From Guillardia theta CCMP2712 (taxonomy: Eukaryota > Cryptophyceae > Pyrenomonadales > Geminigeraceae): a DNA stretch of 64,000 nt. Positions 1 through 11,700 of the stretch are shown here, one piece after another. The translations under genes were made by a program, and so were the position numbers. The notes beneath the pieces were generated by a model, which saw only the letters and a program-made list of their open reading frames with translations, was not told where the DNA came from and did not search any database. The stretch's first letter is position 1. Every line of letters begins with the position of its first letter. The stretch spans positions 1-64,000 of the forward strand of contig NW_005434633.1 of NCBI RefSeq assembly GCF_000315625.1, in the 5' to 3' direction.

Positions 1-611
1 GATTCTCTCTCTCTCTCTCTCCCACCCCCTACTCTCCTTCTCTCCTCCTCTCCTTCCCTTCTCTTCCTCCATTCCAATAACCTGGTTCTTTGTCCAGTTT
101 ACCCGACAACCCCCACCCCCACCCCCATCTTGAGCCGCTCCCTGAAAAATTCCCCACCCCTACCGTAGCAATTCGCAGATATGATATTTCACCCCTAAAA
201 ATGACTATCAAAGTACCCGTACAAAGAACCATGATAGTCTTTTATAGTACCCCTACCCAGCAAATGGACCCACCCCCAAACTAAAGGTTTGTCCCCTCCA
301 GCTCTATGCAGACGCAAGGCATAGAGTGAAAATCGCTGGCTCCTCCTCCTCCTCCTCCTCCTCCCTCCCTCCCTCCCTCCCTCCCTCCCTCCTTCTCTTC
401 AACATCAAACTCTCCTCTCCTTGTTATCTATCTGTGAATACTCCAAGATTCGTCTGTGACCTCGACGTCCGTGCTGTATTCTAGTGTTGGCTGATGTTTG
501 CTCATGCCATGGCTCTCCTCCCTCCTTCCTCCTCCTCCTCCTTCATCTCCCTGATCCTATCTGCATCTACCTGATCGCTCTCTGACTACATCCCTTGCCC
601 CTTCTCTGATC
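1..611. repeat. Low-complexity 5' flank of the first gene
   Basis: No gene is seen here. The stretch holds a (CT)n run at about 4-22, a C-rich tract at about 104-292 with several ACCCCTA/TACCC motifs, and (CTC)n/(CTCC)n runs at about 341-395 and 520-545. The C-rich tract resembles those lying in other intergenic regions of the window. It lies a few hundred bases upstream of the start at 612, so it may include the promoter, but no core promoter element can be assigned. Confidence 0.6.
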
Positions 612-3600
612 ATGAAGGCTTGCGCGCCCTTCATATCCGCCCTCTGCCTCCTCCTAATCCAAGGAGTAAACTGCGGCTTTTGCCCTGCAACATCCTGTCT
701 GCGCACGGGAGCGTCGGGCCAGTGTCTCCTTCCCAACATCTCCTCCTCTTTCTGCCCAGCAAGCGAGTGGTCACCATACATCACGTCCTACCCTCCTTCA
801 TGGTGGACAAAGTCGAACATCAGTTCCATGAACGCTACCCCTGCGCTGGGGTATATCAAGGAGTACGCGCCATGCTGCCGCCATTGCGTGTGGAGCCTCG
901 GGTATCCCCTTGCAGTCCCCTTGGTCATCGTCATCTCCCCCAACCAAGACCTCTGCGCAGCGGAAGTCTCCAAATTCAGCCTCTGCTACCTCGACTGCAC
1001 AAAGTGGGCAGGTGACCTGTCGGTTCTCGACACAGACGGCAACGGGCGGCTGAGCTACCAGGAGTTTCTCCCCTACTTCACCGACTACCTCGTTGCTCCC
1101 TCCCAGAACTATCAGCTCTACACTGGAGGCAGGATGACGTTCGACGTCCAGTTCTCGCGCTTGAACCCGTTCTATGTGTTTGCCTTCATCGATTTCAACA
1201 ACGACTTCATGGTTTCCATGCAAGAGTGGGACATCTTCCGCCACTTCTGGACTCCTGTCCTGGTCTCTGGAGCAGGCCCCAGCCTCGTCCCCTCCGACGG
1301 CAGGTCGCTTGCTCAAGGGCCGTTCGGAGGGTTCTTCATGGACGAGGCCCTGTATGCGATTTGGAGCACGAATGCCATCAACCTGATGCTGGAGTACTAC
1401 GTCAACCACAGGAAGCAAGGCTTCCGCTCCTACGACGTGAGGGAGCCGGAGAGCGTCGAGAAGATGAGCAGCATGAGCAGCAGGGACCTGGACGGGTCGG
1501 GGAGGGTGTCCATGGAGGAGCATTACTTCTATCATTTCTCGGACAAGAACGGAGACGGGGTGCTGTCACCTGAAGAGTTCTACTCCTCCCTCTACAGGAC
1601 TGACTGCAAACCACTCTGTCCTGTCGTCGGATGCAACTGCTCTGAGTGCCCTGCCAGCGGGGTCGTGGCTGCCGACTGCCCGCCGTCGCCGCAGGGGGAC
1701 GTGGATGGGACGGATCTGAAGAGGAATTTCAATCTGCACGATATGGATAAGAACGGCGTCATCTCTTTCCTCGAGCGTAAGTTCGTCGCTGCCGACCTCA
1801 ACATGGACAGGATGATCGACTCAGAGGAGTGGAGGATCGCGGACTACCCGGAGGACTACGGGCCGTTCCTCGGTCACTGCGTCGTGGAGGGCAGTCGTTG
1901 CGTGATCAACTCGGCGACTTACAACTTCTACATGTCCTTTCACTACTGTGCGTCCCGGGGCTCCAAGACGTACAAGCGTCTTCTCTCGCAGTATCCATGG
2001 TCCTCTTCCTGCCTGCTCAAGGTGGAGGTCGAGCGGCTGCCGCCGTTCGTAGACGTCATCCAGTTCAACACAAGCGATCAGAAGGCGAAGCTGGAGTCGG
2101 AGGGCTGGCTCTGCTGGGATCCTGACCCAGCCGTCTCTAACGACAGCCTGTGCTTCACGGGATATGCCGTGCAGATGTTCCATGCTGCAGCTGAGCGACT
2201 GCTGTGGACGTACAGGTTCGTGCTGTCCCCCAGCTCGCTCACTGTTGCCCAACTCCGTCCTCCGGTGGTGGAGGGCGTCGGGGCAGGGAACGCAGAGTTC
2301 AAGCTTGCGCTGTTCAGCTCCTACAAGATGCCTTGGCGACCTCCCCAGTACAACACGAGCGACTTCTTCTGCTCCTCGACACTCTGGAAGCAGGTGCGCT
2401 AGAGGAGGAGGGAGGGGGCAGGGCTGACTTCGAGTGCAGGACGGTCTGGTGGTGGTGAAGAGGTCGGACGAGAAGGTAGTGTCGATAGAGTTTGCGATCC
2501 TCATGCTCCTCATCTCTCCTTCCTTCATCAACTTCATCGTCTTCTGCTACTTCGTCATGCTCGTCGTCGGGCACATCTTCTGGTGGGTGGAACGACGCCA
2601 GAACCCAGACCTCTTCAACAAGTCGTACGTGTACGGAGTGATGGACGGACTCTGGTTCTCCATCGTCACAGTCACCAGTGTGGGCTACGGCGACAAGGCA
2701 CCCAGGACGGGGCTGGGGAAGAACTTGACCGTGATCTGGATGTTCCTCGGAATGTTGTGCTACGGAGTCTTCAGCAGCGGCGTCTCTGAGCAGATCAACG
2801 TGGCAGCGAAGGAGAACAGCATCAAGAGCGTCTACGACCTCTCAACCTTCCAAGTCGGGGTCCTGGAGAGCATGTCGGAGCCGCTGGTGAAGGGTATCGA
2901 CCTTGGGTTGGACTACAGCTTCACCACAATCAAGTGCAAGGACCTGGCGGAATGTGAGAAATTCCTGCTGACGGATCAGACTATCAGTGCGTTCGTGGCT
3001 GCCCACAGCGATGTCATCGCATACTTCCAGTCCAGGGGCCTCAACGACCAGATGTGCGGGAACCCCATGAGGATCGTAGGAAGCAACTTCTCCTCCATCT
3101 CCTCCTCGCGCTGGACCAGCGACCTCATCAAGGCCTGCAGCTACTCCAACAGCGTCTATGCGGCCCACTACCTCGCCGATGCCCTCTCAGCAACCATGCA
3201 GGAGCTCTTCGACGACGGGACTTCCAGCCTTCTCGCCACCAAGTTCCTCACCCAAGACCAGCCCCTGCTCAACGCGGATGGCTGCAGCTCCGGCACTCGC
3301 TTCCAAGTCAAGCTCATCATCGCCACCATCGTCGCCCTGGTCGTCTACTTCGCGCTCATCGTTGCGGTCGGGATCAGACGCAAGGCGGAGCAGAACAAGA
3401 GGATCAGAGAGTTGCTCGAGCAAGCGATCGCCCGTAGACGAGGAGACCATGACGTGGACGCGAACGCGGCGGCGCTCAAGTATGGGAAGCGATGGGTCAA
3501 CAAAGTGCGAGAGAAGAAGAGGATGGTGAAGGAGGAGAAGCGACAGGAACTGATCAAGCAGTGCATGCACGATCAGATTATCAGCATCATCAAGCAGCTT

Positions 3601-4234
3601 CGAAATGAGGTTCGCCATTCCTCCCTCCCTCCTCCCTCCCCCCTTCCCTCTTGTTCCTCCTCCTCGTCATCGTCGTCATCCTCCTCGTCCCCATGCTGTC
3701 CTGAGGTCAACCAGTGATTCTCTGTCGCAGCTTCACCTGCAGATCGCTCTCACTGACTGCATCTACTGCAACTTCAAGCGCGTCCACACGTTTGTCTCCA
3801 GGTGCCATGCTGCGCCTTCGACCTCCTCCCTCTCTTTCTCTCCTGCTCCTCCTCCTCCTCCCTCCCCTCACTTGTTTCCCTCCTCCTCCTCCCTCCCCTC
3901 TCTTGTTTCCCTGCCCTTCTCCTCTCCGCATCGCTCTCCTCATCTGTCCGCAGGATCACTTCCATCTATCGCATCACCGTTGGAACTCTGGGAGCAATTC
4001 TCTTCGTCCTCACTGTTGTAAGTTTTGCCTCAACATGCTCCATCCCGTCCTCCTTCCCTCTCGCTTTCTTTTTCTCTCAACTCCTCCCTTCTATCCTCGC
4101 TCTCCCCTCCCCTCCCCTCCTTCCCCTCTCCCTCCCCTTCCTTTGTTGTTCTCTCCCTTATCTCTCTATCTCTCATGTTGTTGCAGGCGCTCCTCGTCCT
4201 CTGGAGCAAGACGGTTACCCTCAAGCATGTCTGA
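612..4234 (+). CDS. Secreted EF-hand / ionotropic glutamate receptor-like channel with K+-type pore filter
   Basis: Five exons join in phase: 612-2393, 2440-3609, 3731-3801, 3954-4017, 4187-4234 (about 1,044 aa). A signal peptide is followed by at least six EF-hand loops at residues about 139, 194, 292, 311, 377 and 395 (e.g. DTDGNGRLSYQEF, DKNGDGVLSPEEF). Residues from about 517 (GYAVQMFHAAAERLLWTYRF) resemble lobe S1 of glutamate receptors. Then come M1, a re-entrant pore loop with SVGYGD at about residue 674, M2, an S2-like stretch, M3 (about 883-905) and a final hydrophobic segment encoded by exons 4-5. This order matches prokaryotic GluR0-type receptors, which are potassium selective (family knowledge). 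The 46-nt first intron shows that EF-hands and channel form one protein. A ligand-gated K+ channel regulated by extracellular Ca2+ is an inference; the ligand is unknown. Its 3' end faces the next gene 57 nt away. Confidence 0.8.
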
Positions 4235-4291
4235 ACTTTGTTTGATTTAATTGAAAATTCAAATTGGCGAGCTAAAACCGCCACACGCTTC

Positions 4292-5735
4292 CTATCTTAC
4301 AGGACCGAAGGAGGGCGACACCATCGGCGATGCTGGCGACAAGCTCGGCGTGTCCATCTGACGAGACAGAACGTTTCCTTGCGAGTCCTCCCAAATCGTC
4401 TGCATACAAATTGAGGAGGAGAGGAGGGAGACAGCAGAAGGAGGGAGGGAGGAAGGAGGAAGACAGCAGGAGGAGTGAGGAAGAAGCAGCATTGGAATCT
4501 GCAGCTTGTCACCTTGACATTGGGCACGAGCTCAAGTGCGATGAACCAGGCGCGAACCTCGTTGAGAGTGTCGGCGCTCACCCGGTAGGTTCGGCTCTTG
4601 GACACTTCAGGGGAAGTCTGGGAGCAAGTCAGGGGAGGAGGAGGAGGAGGAGGAGGAGGAGGAGGAGGAGGAGGGGGAGGGGGGGGAGGTTGAAAATGAA
4701 GGCAAGGGAGCTCGAGGGCAGGAGAACAAGGCGGTGGGAAGAGAAGAGGAGAGGTGGAGAGAGGGGATGGTAAGAGGAAGGGGAGTGCAGTGGAAGAGGT
4801 GATGGGTGGGGAGCAGGTACAACCTTGACGGCGAAGACAGTGCCGGTAACGACCTTCACTTCAGCCCCGTTGAGGTTGATCTTCTCGATCCACCGGCCCA
4901 GGATCGCGTCCTCCTTGCTCTCCGCGTTCTGCAGCATGTAGGCGAAGTCCCCGTGCCCCGTCCCTTCCTTGTCATTGAGGAGCGGCACAATAGCATAGTA
5001 CTTGGGGAACCATTCCTTCTTCTTGGTATCCAGCAGGTGGAGAGTCCCCTCCTGCAACGCCCCCGGTACACGGTCCCCCAGCCGCTTCCTCTCTGCCGAG
5101 CCCGGCAGCCCCCCCGACGCCTCGCGCACCATCCCCGTCCCCTGCTCCTTCCCCTCCAGGTAGGTCGCCAGCGCCAGCGCCCCGTTGCTCCGAGCGATCT
5201 GCAACGCTGTCTCCCTGCGCTGTTGACGGCCCTCGGGTCGCATCCATGCAGGAGGAGAAGCTCGACCAGCCTCGGCCAGTCCTCGTGCATCCCTTCCTCC
5301 GACGAGCACGTCGACAAGAAGTGAAGCACGTCGTCCCCGAAGGCCGTCTTCGCCGTCACCAGCAGGCTCGCCTGCTCCTTCGCAGCGTCCAGCAGCATCT
5401 TGAGGATGGTAGCATACTCTCCCCCTTCCTCTCGCCCAGCCACCGTCACATGCAGCGAGTTCAGCCCCTGCCCGTCAGTGGCAGCGGGAGAAGCGCCTGC
5501 GTCCAGAAGGCACCGGACGATGTCCGAGCGGCCGAGGGAGCAGGAGATCATGAGGACGGTGAAATTGTCCTGATTTCTCTCGTCCAGATCTGCTCCCTCC
5601 GCAATCGCCTTCTTCATCACCTGCTTCCAGTCAGCACGACCCGCAGCGACAGCAATAGAAGAAGAAAAGTAGGACAGGAGGGAGAAGAGAAGCAGCAGCA
5701 GGAGAGGAGGAGGAGGAGGAGAGAAAGAGAAACAG

Positions 5736-5788
<53 letters not shown>

Positions 5789-8700
5789 ACAGCAGCAGCT
5801 CACCTCCACATCCCCAGCCTCCAGCGCATTGTGCAAGCTCGGCCTATTTCCCTTCGGTGGGGAGGCAGGAGGAGCTCCTGTTGGAGCAGCCGCAGCTGCC
5901 GGAGGCGAAGGAGGAAGAGGAGCAGCCGCCGATGGCGGAGATGCAGAAAGAGGAGCGGGAGGGAGGGGAGCCGACTCGACAACTGGATGCTGATGATGCG
6001 GAGGAGGGGATTGCGCCGAAGTCGCCGTGTGCGTGCTTTGCTGCACCTCCTCCTCCTCCCCGTACGTGACTTGACCCTCCAAGATCTGGTCGTAGTGAGT
6101 GATGAACAAGGTCAGCATGCGCTGGGCTGGCTCCAGGTGGGTGTTGGTCAGGAACGGCGTCATCCTATGGGCCAGCCAGGTAGCGTCGTACGCGCCGCCA
6201 CAGTAGCCCTGGATGAGGGAGAGAAGCCAGGCGACCTGAACGAAGAGCTCCAGGTACTCTCCCTCCTCCGTCAACAGGTTCTGCACCGCATCCGACAGGC
6301 TCTTGATCCTACCCTGCAGTGTCACTCCTCCTGCCGCGCCCTCGGACTGCGACAAGAATTCGGGGGAGATGAGCGGGCGAGGCAGACCGCGGAGGAGCCT
6401 GGCGAGGATGTGGACAAGCATGGAGGGCTCCCCCACGAGCGACGCGACGTCCTCCACCTCCCTCCTGCAGCAGAGCTCCAGCACCTCCCTGATCTTGTTT
6501 GCCTTGTGCGCCTCCAGTCTGCCCTCCATGTCCTTCATCACGGTGCTGCGCCACGTCAGCACCTGAGAAGTCAGCTGGACTCCGCCCTCGGCGTCCAGCT
6601 GCAGCTTCTCGTGGACCGCAGCGATGCACGAGCGGATGAGGTCGAACGAGTAGCTCTCCTCGAGTCTCCGCAGCTGCTGCACCATCTCCTCCTCCCTCTC
6701 ATCCAACACAGCACCACTCTGCGCTGCTGATGCACTCTTTCCTACAACGGTGCGAACAGAGGCTGGAGCAGGAGCAGGAGCTGGAACAGGGGTGAATGCA
6801 GAGCCAGACGCGGGGGAGTGAGCAACAGCTGGAGCTGCAGCTGGGGTGATCCCCACAGCAGGATCTTGAGCCCTAGAGCTATGTAGCGACATCATCGGAG
6901 TAGCATTGGAGGACACACGTTGCTCGATCTCCTCTTGCTCCTGCCGGCTCCACTGCGCTCCGACGCCTGCCATGATGGACTTGAACTCGCTTCCCATGGC
7001 CAGCAGGTCGACGGGGGAGCCGTCCTCGACCACCCTGCGCTGCTTCATCACCACGACGCGGTCAAACTGGGAGCAGCGCATAGGAGTTGAGCTGAGGTGA
7101 AGCACGGTAACGTTCCTCTGCCCGTCGAAGAGCGAGTCCAGTCGGTTCAGCTCCTCCATGGACAGCACGCAAGTCGCCTCCTCCAGCACCAGGACCTGTG
7201 GGCGGCGCAGGAGGACCCGAGCCAGGCCCATCAGGAAGCGCTGGCGGGAGTCGGAGGCCGTGAGATCGTTGTTGACGAAGCTGGGAGGCAGCTGCTGGTG
7301 CTCGCGGGGGACGACGCCGACGAACTTGAGGAGGGTGAGCAGGTTGTGCTGCCCGTCCTGGGTGCTCATCATCTCCTCCGTGGGGTCCACGTTGAAGGTC
7401 AGTGAGCCCTTGAACAGCAGCGGCTCCCTTGGCACCAGCCCTACGTGCTTCCGCACGGCCTCGATCGTGACTGAGATGCTGTCCGCTCCTCCGAGGAACA
7501 GAGACCCCTGGATGATGGGCGACGTCTTGAGCAGGCAGCGGGCAAGGGCCTTGAGGTCTTCGGACCTGCGGGAGAGGACGAGGGCGCGGCTGCCGGCCCG
7601 CACGTCCAGCGTCATGCCATCCAGCTCCTTCATGCCGTACTCGTCGATCGTCGTGACGTCCTGGAACAGGATGGAGCCAGCCTCTTGGGTGCTCCAGGAC
7701 TGCGGGAGGACTTGAAGGGCTCGGGAGAGCGGCTTCTCCTCGAGAGGGAAGAACTCGTCTGCCTCCAAGACCCGCCGGATGAAAAGGTGGAAGACAACGG
7801 CCGACTCGAGGAAGCAGAAAGTCATCCAGGGCACGTAGAGGACCAGCTGGACTGCAGACGCCAGCACGAGCCCAGCAAGAGAAAAGCCGTTGATGTCAGT
7901 CAGCGCCCCCATCTGCTTCAAGAGCAGGAGGACGATCAGGGCAGCGGAGAGGAGGAGGCAGCCGAACAAGCCGGAGCACAAGACAGTCCAGGACTGCAGG
8001 CATGCGGCAGCCTTCCTGCTGCTGGTGTACTTGTCAAGAGCGTCCTGCATCGAGAGCAGGGCCGAGCGGTGGCTTCGGCTGAGAGTGATCTGCGTGAGAG
8101 AATCTGCTGTGGAAGAGCACAAGGCCTCCAGATGTGTCCGATACTCCGTGGCTGCCGTGCAGACAGCGCGAAGTCCGTTCATGCCCCTCGTCGTGTTCCA
8201 GATCCATCCGCATGCGCTGATGAGAGGAGCGAAGAAGAAGAGGAAGACGAGCTTCGAGTCTCCCCATGAGGTGGCCTGAGCATGGCCCGTGAAGGAGCAG
8301 ATGGCGTAGGTGAGGAGGACGAGGGAGGAGAGGACGGATAGCATGGAGTGGAAGCTGTGGATCAGGAAGAAGGGGTACTCCTCCACTGATTCTTGAACGT
8401 TCCTGCACGTGAGTTGGAACGTCAGGACTTGCACGACGGCCTTGAGCTCCGTCGGGCCCTTTTGAAACCAACCCAGGAACCTGTTCTGCAAGCGAACGCT
8501 CGCGCTGCTCGCTACCAGGACGAACCAGATCATGTCGCCGGCGAAGAGAAGGATGTACGCAAAGCCGGAGCAAGCAATGAGCACGATAGCGATGTTTTCG
8601 GGCTTTGTGTTGAGAATGTTCAGCCCGCTGAAGTTGATGTCCATGTGCAGGAGGATCCAGTTCTGCAGACCGCACAGCAAGTGGCCAGCGAGGGAGACGA

Positions 8701-11700
8701 GGAAGAAGATGAAAAGAGAGATGTACTCCTGAGACAGCCAGCAGTAGACGGCCCACAGCCACTGAGACCCTGACTCGCTTATCACCAGCGGAGGATGCAG
8801 TACCCCAACGTCAGGAACCAACCAAGACGGAGTGCAAGCCATGTCGGCCAGGTCGACGATGTCAAGCCGCTGCTTCTCCTGCAACTCGTCCGCCCTCATG
8901 CGCAGCTCGGCAAGCGAGGCAAGCGCCTCGACGCTGCTGATGGTGTCCAGTCCCTGCTTGCTGGCCGAGACCAGGAGGAAGGAGTTACAGTGAGCCAGGT
9001 AGGGAGAGGACAGGCTCAGGGACACAACCACTGTCTTGGCCTTCAACTGCCCGAGAATGCAGCTGTGCCACACAAGGTCGCGAGTCTGATCGTCGAGCCT
9101 CTCCAGGATCTCGTCGAAGATGTACACGTCAGCATCCTTGTACACGGCACGCGCCAGCGCGATGCAGCTCGCAAACGTCTCGTCGAGAGCGACCGACGTG
9201 CTCTTGCCTATCACCGTCTCATCCCCCATCGGCAGCATCTGCAGGAAGCGAACGAGACCCGAGCAGGTCACGGCCTTGGTGTACATGTTGTGGTCCAACG
9301 GGAGCCCGAAGAGAACATTCTGCTTGATCGAGCCGGCCAGCAGCTGCGGCTGTCTGCCGCAGAAGATCACTTCCCCATACACGTGCATGTATCCGGTCTG
9401 CCCGTGCCGCGGCATCCACCCGACCATGGCACTGAGCACACTCGACTTGCCGCTCTTGGTGGTACCGGAGACTCCGACGAGGTGTCCTCGGCGAATGTCA
9501 AAGTTGATGGTGTCGGTCATGCAGCCGAGGTAGAAGTTGTGGTCTATGGAGCTCTTGTTGGGCCAGAAGAACATGCTCTGCTTGGCGCTGACTGCGAGGT
9601 CCTCCTGCCCCTTGTTCTTGTGGTCGTCTGCCTTAGGCCTCCCCTCGTGGTTGAGAAACTGAACTATGCGCGAGAGCGAGTTTTGGTAGTTGTGAGACGA
9701 TCGGGAGATGCTCGAGTAGACGTAGAGCGGTACTTGCATGCAGGCTGAGATACACAGGACCATGAAGACCTCGAAGTTTGACACCGACCGTTTCTCAGCG
9801 TACACTATGAAGAGCATCGACGTAGAGGTGACGAAGGCCGCGACGACAGGGAGGAAAGACGAGAAGAGAAACTCGATCGCGCTAGTGACGGAAGAGGAGA
9901 AGATGTCGTTTTCGATGTACGAGGTCAAGTTGGCGATGAACACGTTCTGCAGCTGTAGGACCTTGGCATCCATCCAGTCCTTGAGCACTCCCAGCATCTC
10001 GACAAGCCTGGGGGTCCTCAGCAAGTCCCTCTGCTGCTGCTTCCTGCTGTTGACGAGCAAGATCGAGAGCAAGTGGGCGAGCATGAGCAACGCAAGGGCC
10101 GCCAACCCGCCGATCGCTCCCACCTCTACCTCACGGGCAATCAGCGCTATGGCGATGGCGCAGATAATGATTGAGGCCTGAAGGAGGAAGCGAGCTCTGG
10201 TAGTGGCTGAAACAGTCGAGACGTCGTTGAGAAGCAGCTCAGCCAGGTTGCAGGCGTTAATCTTCTCGTGGTCTGACTGGCTGGCCCCGCAGAACTGCTT
10301 GGAGTGGAGGGCCTTGTTGTAGAGGAAGGACATGAGGCCGCTAGCAGCATCCGTCGACGAGTTGCTGACGCTGCACGAGTAGGAGTGAGCGACGAGGAGC
10401 TGCAGGATGAAGCACACAACACAGCCGACGAGGAGGAGAATCCCCTCCTCAAGGCCCCTCTTAGCCCGCGCCCCCTGGTTGAAGCAGAGCTCTGACGTCG
10501 ATCTGGACGCGAAAGCTTCGCAGTCGATCAACCACAGGTAGAACTCTCGGATGCACATCACGATGCCCACAAGCGTGAGCCCCATCCACAGGACCATCCG
10601 CGCTAAGACGCTCAAACTCCTTATGGTCCCTCCTGTCATGATGTACTTGACGTCCTCCTCCTCCACCTGTGCCCCTTGACTCGTCCTCCTGTTCCACAGG
10701 ATCTCGTGGACCCGCTCGTGAGCGACTGCCGAGCTGCTCCAGAAGTTGTTCCTCGACATGCACTCCTGCAACGACGCGCTGCCTCCCCTCAGCGAGCTGA
10801 GCGCGGCTCCAACCCACGTCCACGTCCACATGTCCATCCCCAACGAGTAGTCCACCTTCATGCTGGGCAGGAAGCTGGTGAATCTCTCAGAGGCCTTGAC
10901 GCTCCTGACCACCACATCGTCCAGCTGATCGACTCCCTCAGTGAAGATCCGACGGGGGGGGATGTCGTCTTGCAGCTGAGCAGAGGGAGAATGCACTGGC
11001 GCTGCCTGCCCCGCCCGCTCCACTTCCTCCACCTGGTCCGCAGGCATAGCTCGAGCAGGAGCAGGAGGAAGCTCTTCACCCTGCTCTGCCTCGAACGCAT
11101 CCACCTTCAAGATCTTCACCACCTTCTTCATTGAGAAAGTCTGCCAGATGCTGCTGTTTGAATCTTCGAGCATGCCGATCAAGATGTCAGCAAGCTCCTC
11201 GCACCCAACGCTGCTTCCTCCCCCCGGCACGAGGTTCACGTGAGTGATGATGCTTCCCCGGTGAACAGAGATCACTTCCACCCGCTCGATGGGGATGAAG
11301 AGAAGCGACGCCAGATCGCTGCGCAGGAGAGTCTTGAAGGCGTTGTACTCGTCCAGAGAGGTGATGACGTCATCATACTCCTCTCCCAGCACCATCTCAA
11401 TGCCCACAGGCTTGTCTTCTTGCCTTTGATCGGCTTCTTTCTCCGGCATCTCATCAGGTTCCCCAGCAACCGGTGCGGAACCTTGCTCCTCCTCTTCCAC
11501 TCGAGAGGTGAACGGTGAGAGGACGGTGAACCTGCTCTGAGGGATCTGGTCGGGCATGTTTTCAGCGCTGGCGTGCTCAAAGGACATGTCCATATTGGAC
11601 TCGTCGAGTGCTGTCTTGCTCAAGACGCTCTCTTCCAGCACGTTCGACTCGGAATCCATCACGTCTGGGTTCAAGTTCTCACCAAGCACGTCCTCCTCCT

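Noticed and set aside
798-1535. 245-codon minus-strand frame opposite the EF-hand gene
   Set aside because: It lies fully antisense to a strongly supported coding exon with EF-hand motifs and arises from GC-rich codon use.
5621-5803. Poly-cysteine domain in the giant ABC-like protein
   Set aside because: The stretch has GT and AG ends on the coding strand, and its removal restores an ankyrin repeat exactly; it is best read as a stop-free intron.
5246-6730. 494-codon plus-strand frame with Arg/Gln-rich sequence
   Set aside because: Antisense shadow of the ABC-like gene; its composition is that of reversed coding and the CAG repeat.
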